Below are positions 39,640 to 49,847 of a stretch of DNA of 64,000 bases, piece by piece; within the stretch, counting starts at the first letter, position 1; every line of letters starts with the position of its first letter. The DNA comes from Diplonema japonicum (lineage: Eukaryota > Euglenozoa > Diplonemea > Diplonemida > Diplonemidae): the NCBI GenBank assembly GCA_964019335.1, contig OZ025651.1:868001-932000 (forward strand), read 5' to 3'. A program made the position numbers and the translations under genes. Below the pieces are notes generated by a model, which made no database searches, had not been told where the DNA came from, and was given only the letters and a program-made list of their open reading frames with translations.

Positions 39640-40271
39640 CTGCTGGAAGTGGTGGCAAAACGGGACCAGCTTCTCCAGGACAAGAGAAAGCTAGAAACGT
39701 ACACGACGCACCCCTGGGAACAGATAACGGAAGGAAACGCTCATGCGCCACCTGAATGGAAGGAGCTGAGGAAGCATGTGAGCGGGAGCCGATGATGAAG
39801 CACGGTGAAGACATCGTCAAGTGGCTCAAAAAGCTGAAGTGGTACGATGGACCGAGGAAGACGACAGTCACCACAATGGAACTCGTACTAGACTTCGAGA
39901 ACACGCTGGGCGTCGAGCCGATCACGGGGAAGAAGGGTGATCTAGACATGATACAGAAGAAAGCGCGGAGTTTCCACGGCCTCCTGGAAAGAATCCAAGA
40001 AGGGTGGGACACAGCACGCATACAGAAGAAGGTCAGAGGCAAGCGGATCTTCCCAGCGGAGAGCAAGAAGAACCACGCGCTTAGAACCATAGGTGCGAAG
40101 AAGAGTCTGGGATGGAACAGAAGGCCAGTTTTTGCATCAGAGAAAACCAAGAAGGACCTTAAGAAACTGGGCAGAAAGTGGCAAGAAGAAAGGGAGGATA
40201 CTTTGAGGAAGGCAACACAGCCAAAAAAGAAAGAAAGGCCGAGGCCCCAGAAGGGAGAAAGGGGTAGATAA
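39640..40271 (+). pseudogene. Unrecognised coding remnant in two frames, possibly the tail of a retroelement ORF
   Basis: Frame one (39640-39777; LLEVVAKRDQLLQDKRKLE, HPWEQITEG, APPEWKELRKH) passes into frame two (39801-40271; GEDIVKWLKKLKWYDG, then VTTMELVLDFENTLGVEP). The second frame continues with a basic tail. The pattern W..L.WY.G..TT..ELVLDFE..LG is like the region after the reverse transcriptase in some protist LINE-type elements, a guess from memory of such proteins. No start codon is seen, the 5' part is missing, and the frame shifts once. A 23-base segment (39778-39800) beginning GTGAGC and ending GAAG would join the frames if spliced. It could also be a small real gene with a basic C-terminus. 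Confidence 0.45.
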
Positions 40272-40636
40272 GTAGAGACAAGGGGGACGTTCCAAAACAG
40301 GAACCTCCTTTATCTCATCTCTTTTTTTTTTTTCCCTTTCTCTTCTCTCCTTCTTTTTCTTCCCGGTGATCTGAATTCTTTGAAATCTTTTGAACTTAAA
40401 ATAATGGTATGCATGCCCTTCTCACTTCCCTCTTCCCCCCCCCTTTTTTTTGCGAAACCGAAAAGAAAATGCCGGAAAACAGTTTCAAAGGCACTTGCTT
40501 TTTTTATACTCCTTTGCGTGAAATGATAAAAAAGGTAATCTTTTTTTTCTTTTTTTTTTGAATGTAAGGAAAGGGGGGGAGGGGGAATAAAACGTGCCTC
40601 TTGGTTGATGACCCATTATGTGTCGAGTCGTGCGGC

Positions 40637-40669
<33 letters not shown>

Positions 40670-41052
40670 ACGCCAGCTAGCTGGTCCCCTTTTAACCTTG
40701 AACAACAGTTTCTTTCTTTTTTTTTTTTCTTTTTTTCTCCTTCCAATGTTTACCCTGTAGGAGGGGGAAAAGGATTTAAATTGTCGAGGCGTATTTTTAG
40801 AGACTAAATAAACACTTTAAAAAATCTTTTTTGCATGAAAACACGAAAAATGTGTCCTCTCATTTTCCACTAGTTCCTTGTTCTAGCGCTTCTTCCTAGA
40901 TTCCACTAGATGGATTTGCCCACACACGCACACTGCGTCCGGTTCCTCTTTTATACAGTCGAGGAAACCGTTTTTTTTTTTTTTTTTTTTTTTTTTTGCG
41001 GGCCGTTGCTAACCACTTCGTTCCTATCATAGTGAATTTTTTTCTTTTCAAG

Positions 41053-41092
41053 GCGATCCTGTCACATGCTGCAGGTTCCCTTCAAAAACATC
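41053..41092. repeat. 40-bp dispersed repeat, partner of 20023-20062
   Basis: 37 of 40 positions match 20023-20062. The flanks of both copies also share AAAGCCCCAT and TCGTTCCTATC, but in a different order. Confidence 0.8.
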
Positions 41093-41939
41093 TTTTTTAA
41101 ACAAAGCCCCATTTTTTTTTTGTTTTTTGTTTGGTCTAAAAATACTAGTAGTCAATATCCCCCCCCCCTTTTTTTTACAACGTTACTTTCCAATGTGGTG
41201 AAGCAAGCCTGTCACGAAGTTTGTTTGCTGGTCAACAAAAAAAAAAAAACTTTTTCCATTCTTTCCCTTTCAAGAATAAGAATTTTTTTTCTGCAGAAAT
41301 TTAGAAGGAATTTTTTTTCCCCCCCGTCATCCCATCGAGGATGATTAGGTTAAGACGAAAAAAAAAAAAAAAAAAAAAAGAAGTCTTTTGACTTGTCGAA
41401 ACAAAAGGGGGGCGTTGGCTGCTGTGTTTTACGGGTTAATAACACTTCTTTTTAGTTTCTACCCGGCACGAGCAAACAACGGCCAGTTCCTTTTTTTTTT
41501 TTTTTTTTTTTTTTTTTGAACAGATGCAAGTCTCCTTTGTTTGTTTTGTTTTGTCCATAATCTTGATACCCCCCCCCCCCCCCCACTCCCTCCTTTTTTT
41601 TTCTCTGAGATTTAACACTGTGCTGCGGGTTATAAAAAAAAATCTGCTAGAGTGCGCAAACCACCGAGTGTCAATCAATAGTTTTTTTCCCTTTCCCTTT
41701 CCCTTTCCTTTAGCTTGTTGCTCACAAACAATGAACAACTTGCCTATTTTTGCTTTTTTAAAGATGGACTCGTTGTCTCTCTTTTCCCCACCCCCCTTTT
41801 TTTCCCCCTCGTCCTCCCTCGATCGGTGTTGGTTCATTGTCGCAGCAACAAAAAGAAAAGGGGGGGGAGGGGGAATACAATCAAGCACACACAATGGGTT
41901 ATCCACCCCACCCCACTCTGAAATGAAACACAGAAGTTA

Positions 41940-41959
41940 GGGGGGGGGGGGGGGGGGGG
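41940..41959. repeat. Poly-G run (20 bases)
   Basis: Uninterrupted G run in the gene-poor region; it could form a G-quadruplex and is prone to length error. Confidence 0.85.
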
Positions 41960-42001
41960 AACAAAGAAATAGAACAGAAAAAAAAGAATTCGAGGGATAG
42001 C

Positions 42002-42032
<31 letters not shown>

Positions 42033-44545
42033 CCTAAACAAATATGTCCTTTTGCCGTCAGAACACTCGGCTTAGTTGCAAATGTGAAACTACTTTCCTC
42101 CCCCCCCCCTCTTTTTTCGTAAAAGGGAAAGGCAGTCATATACTCTTCTGTCGTAAATTTTCATCTTTAGTAATACCTTATTCGGTACATGGAGAGTACA
42201 AGTTAATTAATATTAGTTTTATAATTTTACCCCCCCCCCCCGCTAATGGCGCCACTACCCTAAACCTCTTAGTTATTATTTTTTTCTTCTAAATTCGTAC
42301 AAGAAGCAAAAGGATGTATTTTTTTTATTCTTTCTGTCTCACCTCCCCTTCTATTCTTTAAATCAATCCACTTTTTTTTATTATTTTCTTCTACACAACT
42401 TTAGAACCCCCTCCCCCCCCTGGTGACAAAGCCGTATGACTTGTGGGACACCTTATGACGTAAGAAAAAGACCGAATTTTCTTTTTATCTTCCGTTGTGG
42501 TGGGTCGTTACTGGGCACTTGTTCCCCCTTCCCCTCCCCATCATTGTGATTTTTTACCCCCCGCTCTTTCTTTTTCACCGTTTCTTTTTTTTTTTTTTAG
42601 GAAGAGGGGGAAAAAAAGAAAAGGAGGGTGTTTCATCCATCTTTATTTTTTTCTTCCCCCCCTTTTTTTTATTCACAGTAAAAAAGATCTGGTTAAATTC
42701 TAACCGGTGGCATCAACGGAGAAAAAGAAAAAAAAAAAGAAATGGGGGGGGGGAAGGGGCTGAAGAACTTTTTCCAGAGCTGAATCCTCTATTTTCTTTA
42801 GAGGAAAAAAGAGGGATGCGGACTGTCAGGGAGAATGCTATTTTGTCGATGCAAGAGGAGACTTTTTTGCTTGAACAAGGGGGGGAGGGGGGATGGCAAT
42901 GAATTGTTATTGCTAAAAGGGTTGGCTGTGCACGAGCAACAGTCAGCCGACTCTTGTTTGCGATAAAGAAACAATTTTCTTTTTTTTCTTCCCCCCCCCC
43001 CCACCGTTCACTCGTAACCCACCAAATAATTTCACATGGGATTGTTTGGTATAAAAAGAAGAAGAAAAAAAATATTTTGGTTTTTTAACCGCGATTGGTG
43101 ATGTTATGAGGAACCAGAAGAAAAAAAAAAAAAAGAATTGAAAGAAAGAGAACACCCTCCCCAGTTCTTTGTGTCATGCTGCTCTATCCAATGCACATTT
43201 TATTTTCTTCTTCGTTGACTTAACTGTTATGGACACATGAAAAGAAAAGAAGAAGAAATACTTTTGAAAAGAGAACCTGAAGAAAAGGGGGAGGGGGGGG
43301 AAAAAAGAAGAAAAAAAAAAAAAGAACGATCTGTTTTTTTTTTCCTACAATTTTTATATATTTTCTATAGTGAACAAAAAAAAGAAAGGAAAAGGAAAAG
43401 AGAGAAGGGAAAAAAAAAAAAAAAAAAAAACAGCTTATTTTAACACACAACTGGATGAAATTAAGATATCACTCGGATGGAGGGAAAGGTGTTTCGTTTT
43501 CAAGGCGTGGATGAAAAGGTTGAATTTTTTTTTGTTATTTCTCTTTTTTTTAGAATAACAAAAAAAAAATCATGCATCTTTTACATCATTTCAGTACACA
43601 CTAACTAAAAAAAAAGAACAAGCTACAAAAAGAAAATATATAAACTATATTTTTTTATGAGCTTGCCCGGAAAGAAATGTCAACAAATGACCCTCTTTTG
43701 CACGGAAAACCCTCGGAAGATTTCTAATAAATTTCTCATTTGTATTATTGGCATTCGGAAATTGTATGACCCAGGCTCCATATTTCTTTTTGTTTTCTTC
43801 AATGAAAAGCGAGAAGAAATGGACGCAGATGGAAAATCTGTGAAACTTAAGGGGTCATTTTGTACACCATTTATGTCATCTTCCTATGGTTGCATGCTGC
43901 CCTTTTTTTTGCTCAAATAATAAACAAAAGAATTTCGAAACTGCCAAAAGAAAGTGTTGACATTTTTTCCCGGACGAGCTCATATATTTATATCTCGAGT
44001 TTTTTTCCTTCTTCTTCTTCTTATTAAGAAAAATGTGCCAACAAAATCACGGTGATTTGTTTTTTTTTTCTTTTTTTTCCCCTTCTTCTTCTTATATGTT
44101 TACATTTTTGGCTATCTAAGAAACCTACTTCCTTTTTTTTCCCCCCTTTTTTTTTTTTTTTCTTTTTTTTGGTGTAACCACATGACTGCTGTTGCTCCCC
44201 CCTTTTTCCATTTTGTTAAAGGAGAGGGGGTGGGGTTGTCTCTTCTATTGCCTTGCCTACAGTGCAAAAGCACAGACAGGTTTCTTCTTCTTCTTTTTTT
44301 TGTTCCCATCGGGAACAGTAGGCCTCTGACCAAACAGGGATCAGAAGTGGATCCCTTAAAAAGAAATGCCACACCGACAGCAGCGCCGGAGGAGGTAGTC
44401 CTTATATCCTCTTTTTTTCTTATATTTATTATGTTTTTATTTTTATTTTTCTATTTTTGTTCTTTTTCATATCACACATCCCCCCCCCCCCTTTCGTAGC
44501 TATTTTTTCTTTCTTCTTCTTTTTTTCTTTCTTTTTTTTTTTTTG

Positions 44546-44612
44546 CAATTCACACTAATCGGTCACCGTTCTGCGGTTGCTGTCTGGTACTTGCGGTGGC
44601 TGTTTGTGATGA
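44546..44612 (+). repeat. 65-bp dispersed repeat, + strand copy
   Basis: Begins TTCACACTAATCGGTCACCG and continues with the same series found inverted at 14513-14578. It stands at the left edge of the GC-rich island described next, which suggests an element end. Confidence 0.8.
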
Positions 44613-45150
44613 GATGGACGGCATCTGGGCGAGAAGCATTTCGTGGAGTCGTGCTAGATAGGGGGCGGTTTGGCTCGAGGAGAAGAGTGGTCTCCGTGTG
44701 CCGTCGGGCCCCCAAGATGTCGAAGGGTATGCACCGGCGGGGAAGGCTGACCTTCTACACCCAAGATGTATCGCATCCTTGCGGCCTTCTCCGTGAGCAG
44801 GTCTCGGCAACAAAAGACCACCCCTTCCCCGAAAGGGGAGCCACCTGTTTCGCAGGACTCCAATCGGACCCATAACCTCACCGTCGTCACTGCCGCAACG
44901 CGGGAGGCCAGGCTCTCCCGGACTGGTTCAGAGGAGTTCTCTCGCCACCCTTCGGATCAACGTCACCAGCGCTGTCAGGAGTGCGGCCACTACCCGGTCG
45001 TCTCGATTGCGTTGAACAGCTCGGCCCAAGTTGTCATCAGCTTTTCCTGCCGTATCTTAAATCAGAGCTGGTCGGCGTCGCTACCAGCAGACCCACCCTG
45101 TCCTCTACGCCTTATCAGGAGTCCATCGACCACGATACCTGGTTGCGGGG
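44613..45150. other. GC-rich island of unknown origin
   Basis: About 540 bases of mixed, GC-rich sequence set between AT homopolymers. No frame is open throughout on either strand: the longest + strand frame crosses 44766-45207 but contains no recognised domain. It begins next to the 65-bp repeat. It may be a non-autonomous mobile element, a structured RNA gene or a decayed gene. It lies just before the signal-peptide gene at 45208. Confidence 0.5.
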
Positions 45151-45207
45151 GAAAAAAAAAGCAACCAAAAAAAAGGGGGGGGGATGTCTCCACATGCGAC
45201 AGCATTG

Positions 45208-46380
45208 ATGAAAGTGACAATAATATCTATTTACACATTATTGACAGCCCAAGGAGCAGCTATTGACACACGGAGCGAGGCGGGCTTCTCGGTCTGGATG
45301 AACGAGTTCCGCAACACGAGAGAAGAGGTCATGGACAGAATGGATAGAATCCTCCCGCATGTTAAAAAAGAGGACCCGTCCAAAAGAGAGTGGGTAAGGG
45401 AAATGGTGGGCATGATGGAGGCTTGCTACGACGCAAAGGCGGAAGCACACGGAAACGACGCTTGGAGGCGCTGCATCAACCACGAAAAGGCAGAAAACAA
45501 CTGGGCAGAGGTCTTCAAAGGAAAGCACCACGTTGCCGTGATAGGGGACAGCACAGTGACAGACATGCTGCGCGTCATGCTGCAGAACAGCACCGACAAG
45601 TCGGGAAAGATCTTCAGCGATCTCAAAACTTCATCCAGACCCAACAACGTCGAGGTGTACTACTTAAACGGCGTGAAGTTCACGTGGTACGGGTACTTTA
45701 CCTTCGACGCCATTGCAGAAAACTGGGGGAATGTGTTAAAGTCACAACCCTCCACCGTGATTCTATCAGGGGGTATACACGACCTGCACAGTATTATCAA
45801 ATCTGGTACCAAAGCAGAGGTTATCGCGAACTCCGCCTACCTGTCTTCTGTTATGAAAAACAAGACCCTCCCCAACCTTATCAGCGCGTTTTACAATAAT
45901 GGTACCACGCCCCGTCCTGTTATCATCTGGCAGGAAACCGTTCGTCCTTTATGTGGCGTCGGCCGTTTCGACGGGAAGCGTAAAGGGATCGCTACCGCCG
46001 GGAAAAAACTCACCATTGTCAAACGGTCCAAATGGGCTTGTTTAGGAATCCTGCGGATCTTGCAGATGTACCGGACTGTTCTGAAGGAGATGCTCTGGTC
46101 CATCGGTGTGGCCTACGTGCCGACGCTGCACATCTTGTCGAACACCGACTGCAGGCAAGCTGACGGGTTGCACATTTCTGGCGATTGCAGTTACCGCATT
46201 GCAGACCATATTGCTGCCACGTACAGGCTTATGGAGGCGCAACCCCCTCCACCGCCTAAGGCGATCCCACCGCTTGTTTTCCATCAGGACCCTCCCTTTG
46301 ACATACCTGGTGTTGCGTTCCTGATTGGGGCCGGTATGGTATGTTTGGTGGCAAGGTGGGCATGCTGGTGCCAGAAGTGA
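45208..46380 (+). CDS. Secreted or membrane-anchored SGNH/PC-esterase-like protein
   Basis: 390 residues from the ATG at 45208, which starts a good signal peptide (MKVTIISIYTLLTAQGAA); an in-frame ATG at 45184 would add eight polar residues. The domain has the block I GDST (in HVAVIGDSTVTDML, residue ~110), a G-x-H-D block (ILSGGIHDLHS), and the late D-x-x-H in ADGLHISGDC, the order of SGNH/PC-esterase hydrolases that add or remove acyl groups on carbohydrates. A proline-rich linker (PPPPPKAIPP) and a C-terminal hydrophobic helix (VAFLIGAGMVCLVARWACW) suggest a type I membrane protein facing the lumen or outside. Substrate unknown. Confidence 0.78.
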   Translation: MKVTIISIYTLLTAQGAAIDTRSEAGFSVWMNEFRNTREEVMDRMDRILPHVKKEDPSKREWVREMVGMMEACYDAKAEAHGNDAWRRCINHEKAENNWAEVFKGKHHVAVIGDSTVTDMLRVMLQNSTDKSGKIFSDLKTSSRPNNVEVYYLNGVKFTWYGYFTFDAIAENWGNVLKSQPSTVILSGGIHDLHSIIKSGTKAEVIANSAYLSSVMKNKTLPNLISAFYNNGTTPRPVIIWQETVRPLCGVGRFDGKRKGIATAGKKLTIVKRSKWACLGILRILQMYRTVLKEMLWSIGVAYVPTLHILSNTDCRQADGLHISGDCSYRIADHIAATYRLMEAQPPPPPKAIPPLVFHQDPPFDIPGVAFLIGAGMVCLVARWACWCQK

Positions 46381-46521
46381 AAAAAAAAAAAAAAAAAAAG
46401 AAGAAGAAAAAAAACACCCCCGTTCGGTTAACCAAAAGGAAAAAAAAAATAATTTTTGATTTTTTTTTTTTCCCCCCTTTCTCCCCCGCAAATTGGGAAG
46501 GAAGGAAAAAAAAAAAAAAAA

Positions 46522-47913
46522 ATGGCCGACGATCCAAAGCTAAGAGGTCAGGTACAGGTGAAGTACGAGGATCTTCTTGAGAAGGCGTTCGACGATGAGA
46601 TCGATGACGTGAAGTCCCTTCTGTCGGGGCCTCCAAAGCTCCCCTTGGAGCCCAACGCCATGCTGCCCGACGGGACATACAGCCCATTATCCGAAGCAGC
46701 CGCAGGGAACGCGGTGAAGGTCGCGCAGTATTTGTTAGACCAAGGAGCAAATCCGAACCACGTGGGCTTATACAACAGAACACCGTTGTACAGAGCATGC
46801 TTCAACGAGCACGAGGAGGTCATACCCGTATTGCTGGAAGGCGGCGCGGACCCGAGAAAACTCCTCCCGCAGGAGTTTGAAGAGGTGACCGACGAAGAAG
46901 AAGAAGAAGAAGAAGAACCAAGCCAACAAACAGAAGACCACGAAAACACCACACCGAAGGAAAAGAAAAAAAGATTAGTCCCACGGGAGTGGAACCCAGA
47001 AGAGGTCCCTGTTCCCGATCGCATAAAACAAATTCTACGAGATTGGGACATCGCAAAAACATTCAATCTCCAAGATAAACAAATTCTTGTAAAACAAGAA
47101 AACGACCACAAAGTAACAGAAGAAATGGAAAAGCTGAAGACGGACCAAGAAGGCCTAGAACATGAAGCGAGGCTTGCACACGATGCATGGAAGGACATGC
47201 TTTCTATCAGAGAAAACAGAATCATGGAACACGACGCCGCAAGATGCGAAGGAAGGAAAGAAGCTGCCGAGAAGATAATACCCCTCATCGAAGCCGCTGA
47301 GAAACGCGTAAGGGACCTTCGAACCGTTAAAGAAGAAATAGAATCTAAACTAAGCAAGATCAAAGGCAAGGTCAGGGAACATGAAGTTGCAACATCCGGC
47401 TTACAAGTTCAGTCCAAAGCCGCCCTCAGCAGACTTCCTGATATAATTGTAGATTCAAGCGGTGAAATAGAAGCCACCGGAAAGTGCGGCCTTTTAATTG
47501 ACCCATCACAGAGCGCACATTCTTACCTAAAGTACCGCAATGTAGTAATGGTAGACATGCATAGTAAAGAACACATGAAACCGGACAAATTCATCGATGC
47601 TCTACTGGGTTCGATAAAGTACAATAGAACCTTCGTTTTGGACATTGGAATGGACGCGGAGGACAGGCGTTTGGAAGAGGCCATTTCAGCGATCGATCCA
47701 ATGCTTTACCAGCTGATCACGGCTAATGCGCTCATTACGCAGAATGCTTATGAGTATCTTATTACGCCAGCTTTGATTTCGCGGTCGCCTGAGCTTGCTT
47801 CGGGTAAGTTTCCCTGTGATGTGACTGCCTGGAGGTTCATGGTGCTCACTGGGAACCCTTTCCCCGAGATATCTATGCTCGAGACTTATTACTCGATACT
47901 TATCCAATCTTAA
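46522..47913 (+). CDS. Ankyrin-repeat, coiled-coil protein (IQANK1-like)
   Basis: 463 residues. Residues ~10-110 hold about three ankyrin repeats (YSPLSEAAAGNAVKVAQYLL, RTPLYRACFNEHEEVIPVLL). A run of glutamates and a basic KEKKKRL follow, then a coiled coil (~190-310). The C-terminal ~150 residues (CGLLIDPSQSAHSYLKYRN, then DALLGSIKYNRTFVLDIG) resemble the C-terminal part of metazoan IQANK1, an ankyrin protein linked to cilia or cytoskeleton; I recall this from family knowledge and cannot align it. No IQ motif is evident. The ATG is the end of a 17-A run preceded by a pyrimidine tract and AG. Confidence 0.72.
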   Translation: MADDPKLRGQVQVKYEDLLEKAFDDEIDDVKSLLSGPPKLPLEPNAMLPDGTYSPLSEAAAGNAVKVAQYLLDQGANPNHVGLYNRTPLYRACFNEHEEVIPVLLEGGADPRKLLPQEFEEVTDEEEEEEEEPSQQTEDHENTTPKEKKKRLVPREWNPEEVPVPDRIKQILRDWDIAKTFNLQDKQILVKQENDHKVTEEMEKLKTDQEGLEHEARLAHDAWKDMLSIRENRIMEHDAARCEGRKEAAEKIIPLIEAAEKRVRDLRTVKEEIESKLSKIKGKVREHEVATSGLQVQSKAALSRLPDIIVDSSGEIEATGKCGLLIDPSQSAHSYLKYRNVVMVDMHSKEHMKPDKFIDALLGSIKYNRTFVLDIGMDAEDRRLEEAISAIDPMLYQLITANALITQNAYEYLITPALISRSPELASGKFPCDVTAWRFMVLTGNPFPEISMLETYYSILIQS

Positions 47914-48023
47914 GAGAATGATGATGATGATGATGATGAAGAGATGTTCCCATCTCTATCCCCACCACCACCACCACCCGCCGTTATTTTTTGTATATTA
48001 AAAGAAACAACGCTTACCTGGCG

Positions 48024-48067
<44 letters not shown>

Positions 48068-48253
48068 AGCGCGAAAGAAAGAGGGAGAGATAGAAAATCA
48101 CCCCCTGACACAACTTCCCTCAAAAATGGGGGAATATGATATTCTTTTTTTTTTTTTCTTTAAATCCTTTTATACATATTATTATTATTTTTCTTTTTTG
48201 TGTACATTTCAAAATCGGGAAAAAAAGAAGAAAAAAGCGGGGAAGAAAAAAAA
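47914..48253. other. Spacer with T40-GCAG acceptor-like signal
   Basis: After the stop come (GAT)n and (CCA)n short repeats. A run of 40 T (48026-48065) ends in GCAG, then an A-rich segment leads to the ATG at 48254. No gene. Confidence 0.65.
48026..48069 (+). promoter_or_regulatory. Candidate trans-splice acceptor (T40 + GCAG)
   Basis: Forty T followed at once by GCAG, 184 bases before the next start codon. A second pyrimidine stretch (48142-48210) is nearer, so the exact acceptor used is uncertain. Confidence 0.5.
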
Positions 48254-49747
48254 ATGGATCTCAAGATGCAACTGAACTCCTTCCCCCCTCTGCCGGGGCA
48301 CGTGTCAACCGATGCAGATGTGTCCGCAAAGGTGTCGCCTCCAAGAGGAGCACCACCGCTGTCCGAACAGTTCAGCCAGAGCAGCCAAATCGCCGATAAA
48401 TGGGCGGTTTACGAAGGCGGGCTGCAACAACAACACGAGGATTTGATAAGGACAAACCGAGAGTTGAAAGAAGTGTTGGGGGATCTACACGAGAAAAAAA
48501 CAATGGGCGAGCGGAACAGACTGGTCGAGATGGAGAAGCGGGTCGCGACTTTAAACATAGTACGGCAGTCATTAGGGCTGGAAATACAACAAATGCAAGC
48601 GAAAGCAACAGCAGTCAGCAGTGAAGTCTCGGAGAGAGGCTCGAAAAATACGATTCTACAAGAGAAACACAATACAAATCTCGAGGCAATCAACCGTTTC
48701 CACGCATCGTTGGCAACATTATCAGAGACACTGCAGAGCACAACAGCAGCAATGGGAAGCCTGTCCGCTGCAGAACCCAACCAGGATCTTGTAAACGAGA
48801 TCGAGTCGTTAAAACGGCAGAAGGTCCTGCTAGCGTCGCAGATTTCAGAATGGGAGGACAAAATCCGCCTGGCTTCAACTTCATCGTACCAAACAGAATT
48901 CGCAAAGTTAACCCGATGCAGAGAAACAGTCGTTTCTTCCGTTCCAAAGGAACAGTTTTTAAAACTGCAGCAAGTGATGGACGTGTATCGAGCTATGCTG
49001 CAATGTGTGAAAACCCGCGACTCCTTGCACCCTCCTATGAACGAATCGCCTAGAATCAACAATATTGGTAAAAACGCGGTTATCACGCCACAGCTTGTCC
49101 GGGAGCTCAGCATGGTTCAGTTTGAGGATGTGACGGTGGCGCTCTCGCCTCAATCCGGTTTCGCAGAGCAGTACTGCCTCCGAGCGATACCGGGCAGCCG
49201 CATCACTCTGTTCAGCAAGGTGGACCCCATTGCCGCAAGCTGCGACGTTCCCTTGGAAACGGTCACCTCCGTCGACATGTCATCGCACTCCTTGATGATC
49301 AAGCACTTTAAGGGCATGATCAACGTTCAGGTTGCCACCGTTGAAAAATTGCAAGCTGTTTTTTCTATTCTTCAGGTTCTGCTTGGGCATGAGGTCGCGA
49401 CGCCTGTGCACTATGTTAAGTACACAACAATACTGCAGCTTGAGGGGCTTGTTGTGAGCCAAGTGGAGACAGGGATGAAGCCCATGACCTGCCGTCTGCG
49501 GCTAGAGCCCAACTATTTTATCATCACGACCGAGACGAACGAGACTGCGCTCCGCTGGTCCGCAGTCCAGAGCATTTCCACAGCCGATCGGTACACTGTG
49601 ACCGCGACGACAGCCTCAAAAGGCATCTTCCGCATTGTCCCCCGGTCGCCGACGCAGTACAGCTGCCTCCTCACTATGCTGTCCTTGCTGCACAGCACCG
49701 AGCCTCCAAGCAGGATGCCCGTTGCCACTCCGATGCATAGGAACTAG
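48254..49747 (+). CDS. Coiled-coil protein of unknown function
   Basis: 497 residues. The first ~50 residues are proline/serine-rich. Residues ~65-265 are heptad-rich coiled coil (LIRTNRELKEVLGDLHEKK, LVEMEKRVATLNIVRQSLG). Residues ~285-490 look globular and beta-rich, with two similar halves (VQFEDVTVALSP...CLRAIPGSRITLFSKV and MTCRLRLEPNYFIITTET), which could be tandem PH-like modules. No family recognised. It stands in a group of likely cytoskeletal genes. ATG follows an A-rich leader. Confidence 0.75.
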   Translation: MDLKMQLNSFPPLPGHVSTDADVSAKVSPPRGAPPLSEQFSQSSQIADKWAVYEGGLQQQHEDLIRTNRELKEVLGDLHEKKTMGERNRLVEMEKRVATLNIVRQSLGLEIQQMQAKATAVSSEVSERGSKNTILQEKHNTNLEAINRFHASLATLSETLQSTTAAMGSLSAAEPNQDLVNEIESLKRQKVLLASQISEWEDKIRLASTSSYQTEFAKLTRCRETVVSSVPKEQFLKLQQVMDVYRAMLQCVKTRDSLHPPMNESPRINNIGKNAVITPQLVRELSMVQFEDVTVALSPQSGFAEQYCLRAIPGSRITLFSKVDPIAASCDVPLETVTSVDMSSHSLMIKHFKGMINVQVATVEKLQAVFSILQVLLGHEVATPVHYVKYTTILQLEGLVVSQVETGMKPMTCRLRLEPNYFIITTETNETALRWSAVQSISTADRYTVTATTASKGIFRIVPRSPTQYSCLLTMLSLLHSTEPPSRMPVATPMHRN

Positions 49748-49847
49748 TTCTTGTAGTTTAATTTTAGAAAAAAGTTAGAATACAATGTTTTTTTTCCTCT
49801 TTTTGTTTACAAACTGCTCACTCCACACGGGAAGCCGTAGGTACAAA

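Larger units (their letters stand above)
40272..44545. other. 4.3-kb gene-poor low-complexity region
   Basis: No gene can be supported. It consists of homopolymers of all four bases: T about 40970-40998, G20 at 41940-41959, many A20+ runs, and TTTCCC repeats at about 41689-41711. 41053-41092 is the partner of the 20023 repeat. Open frames here are short and biased to single residues. One 87-codon frame at 43657-43920 has more even composition but no recognisable family. Confidence 0.7.

Noticed and set aside
43657-43920. 87-codon frame in the gene-poor region
   Set aside because: Has an ATG and fairly even composition but no recognisable family and no neighbour context; not enough to call.
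49735-49800. Poly(A) signal AATAAA-like hexamers after genes
   Set aside because: Spacers are so A-rich that such hexamers occur everywhere; they do not mark ends.
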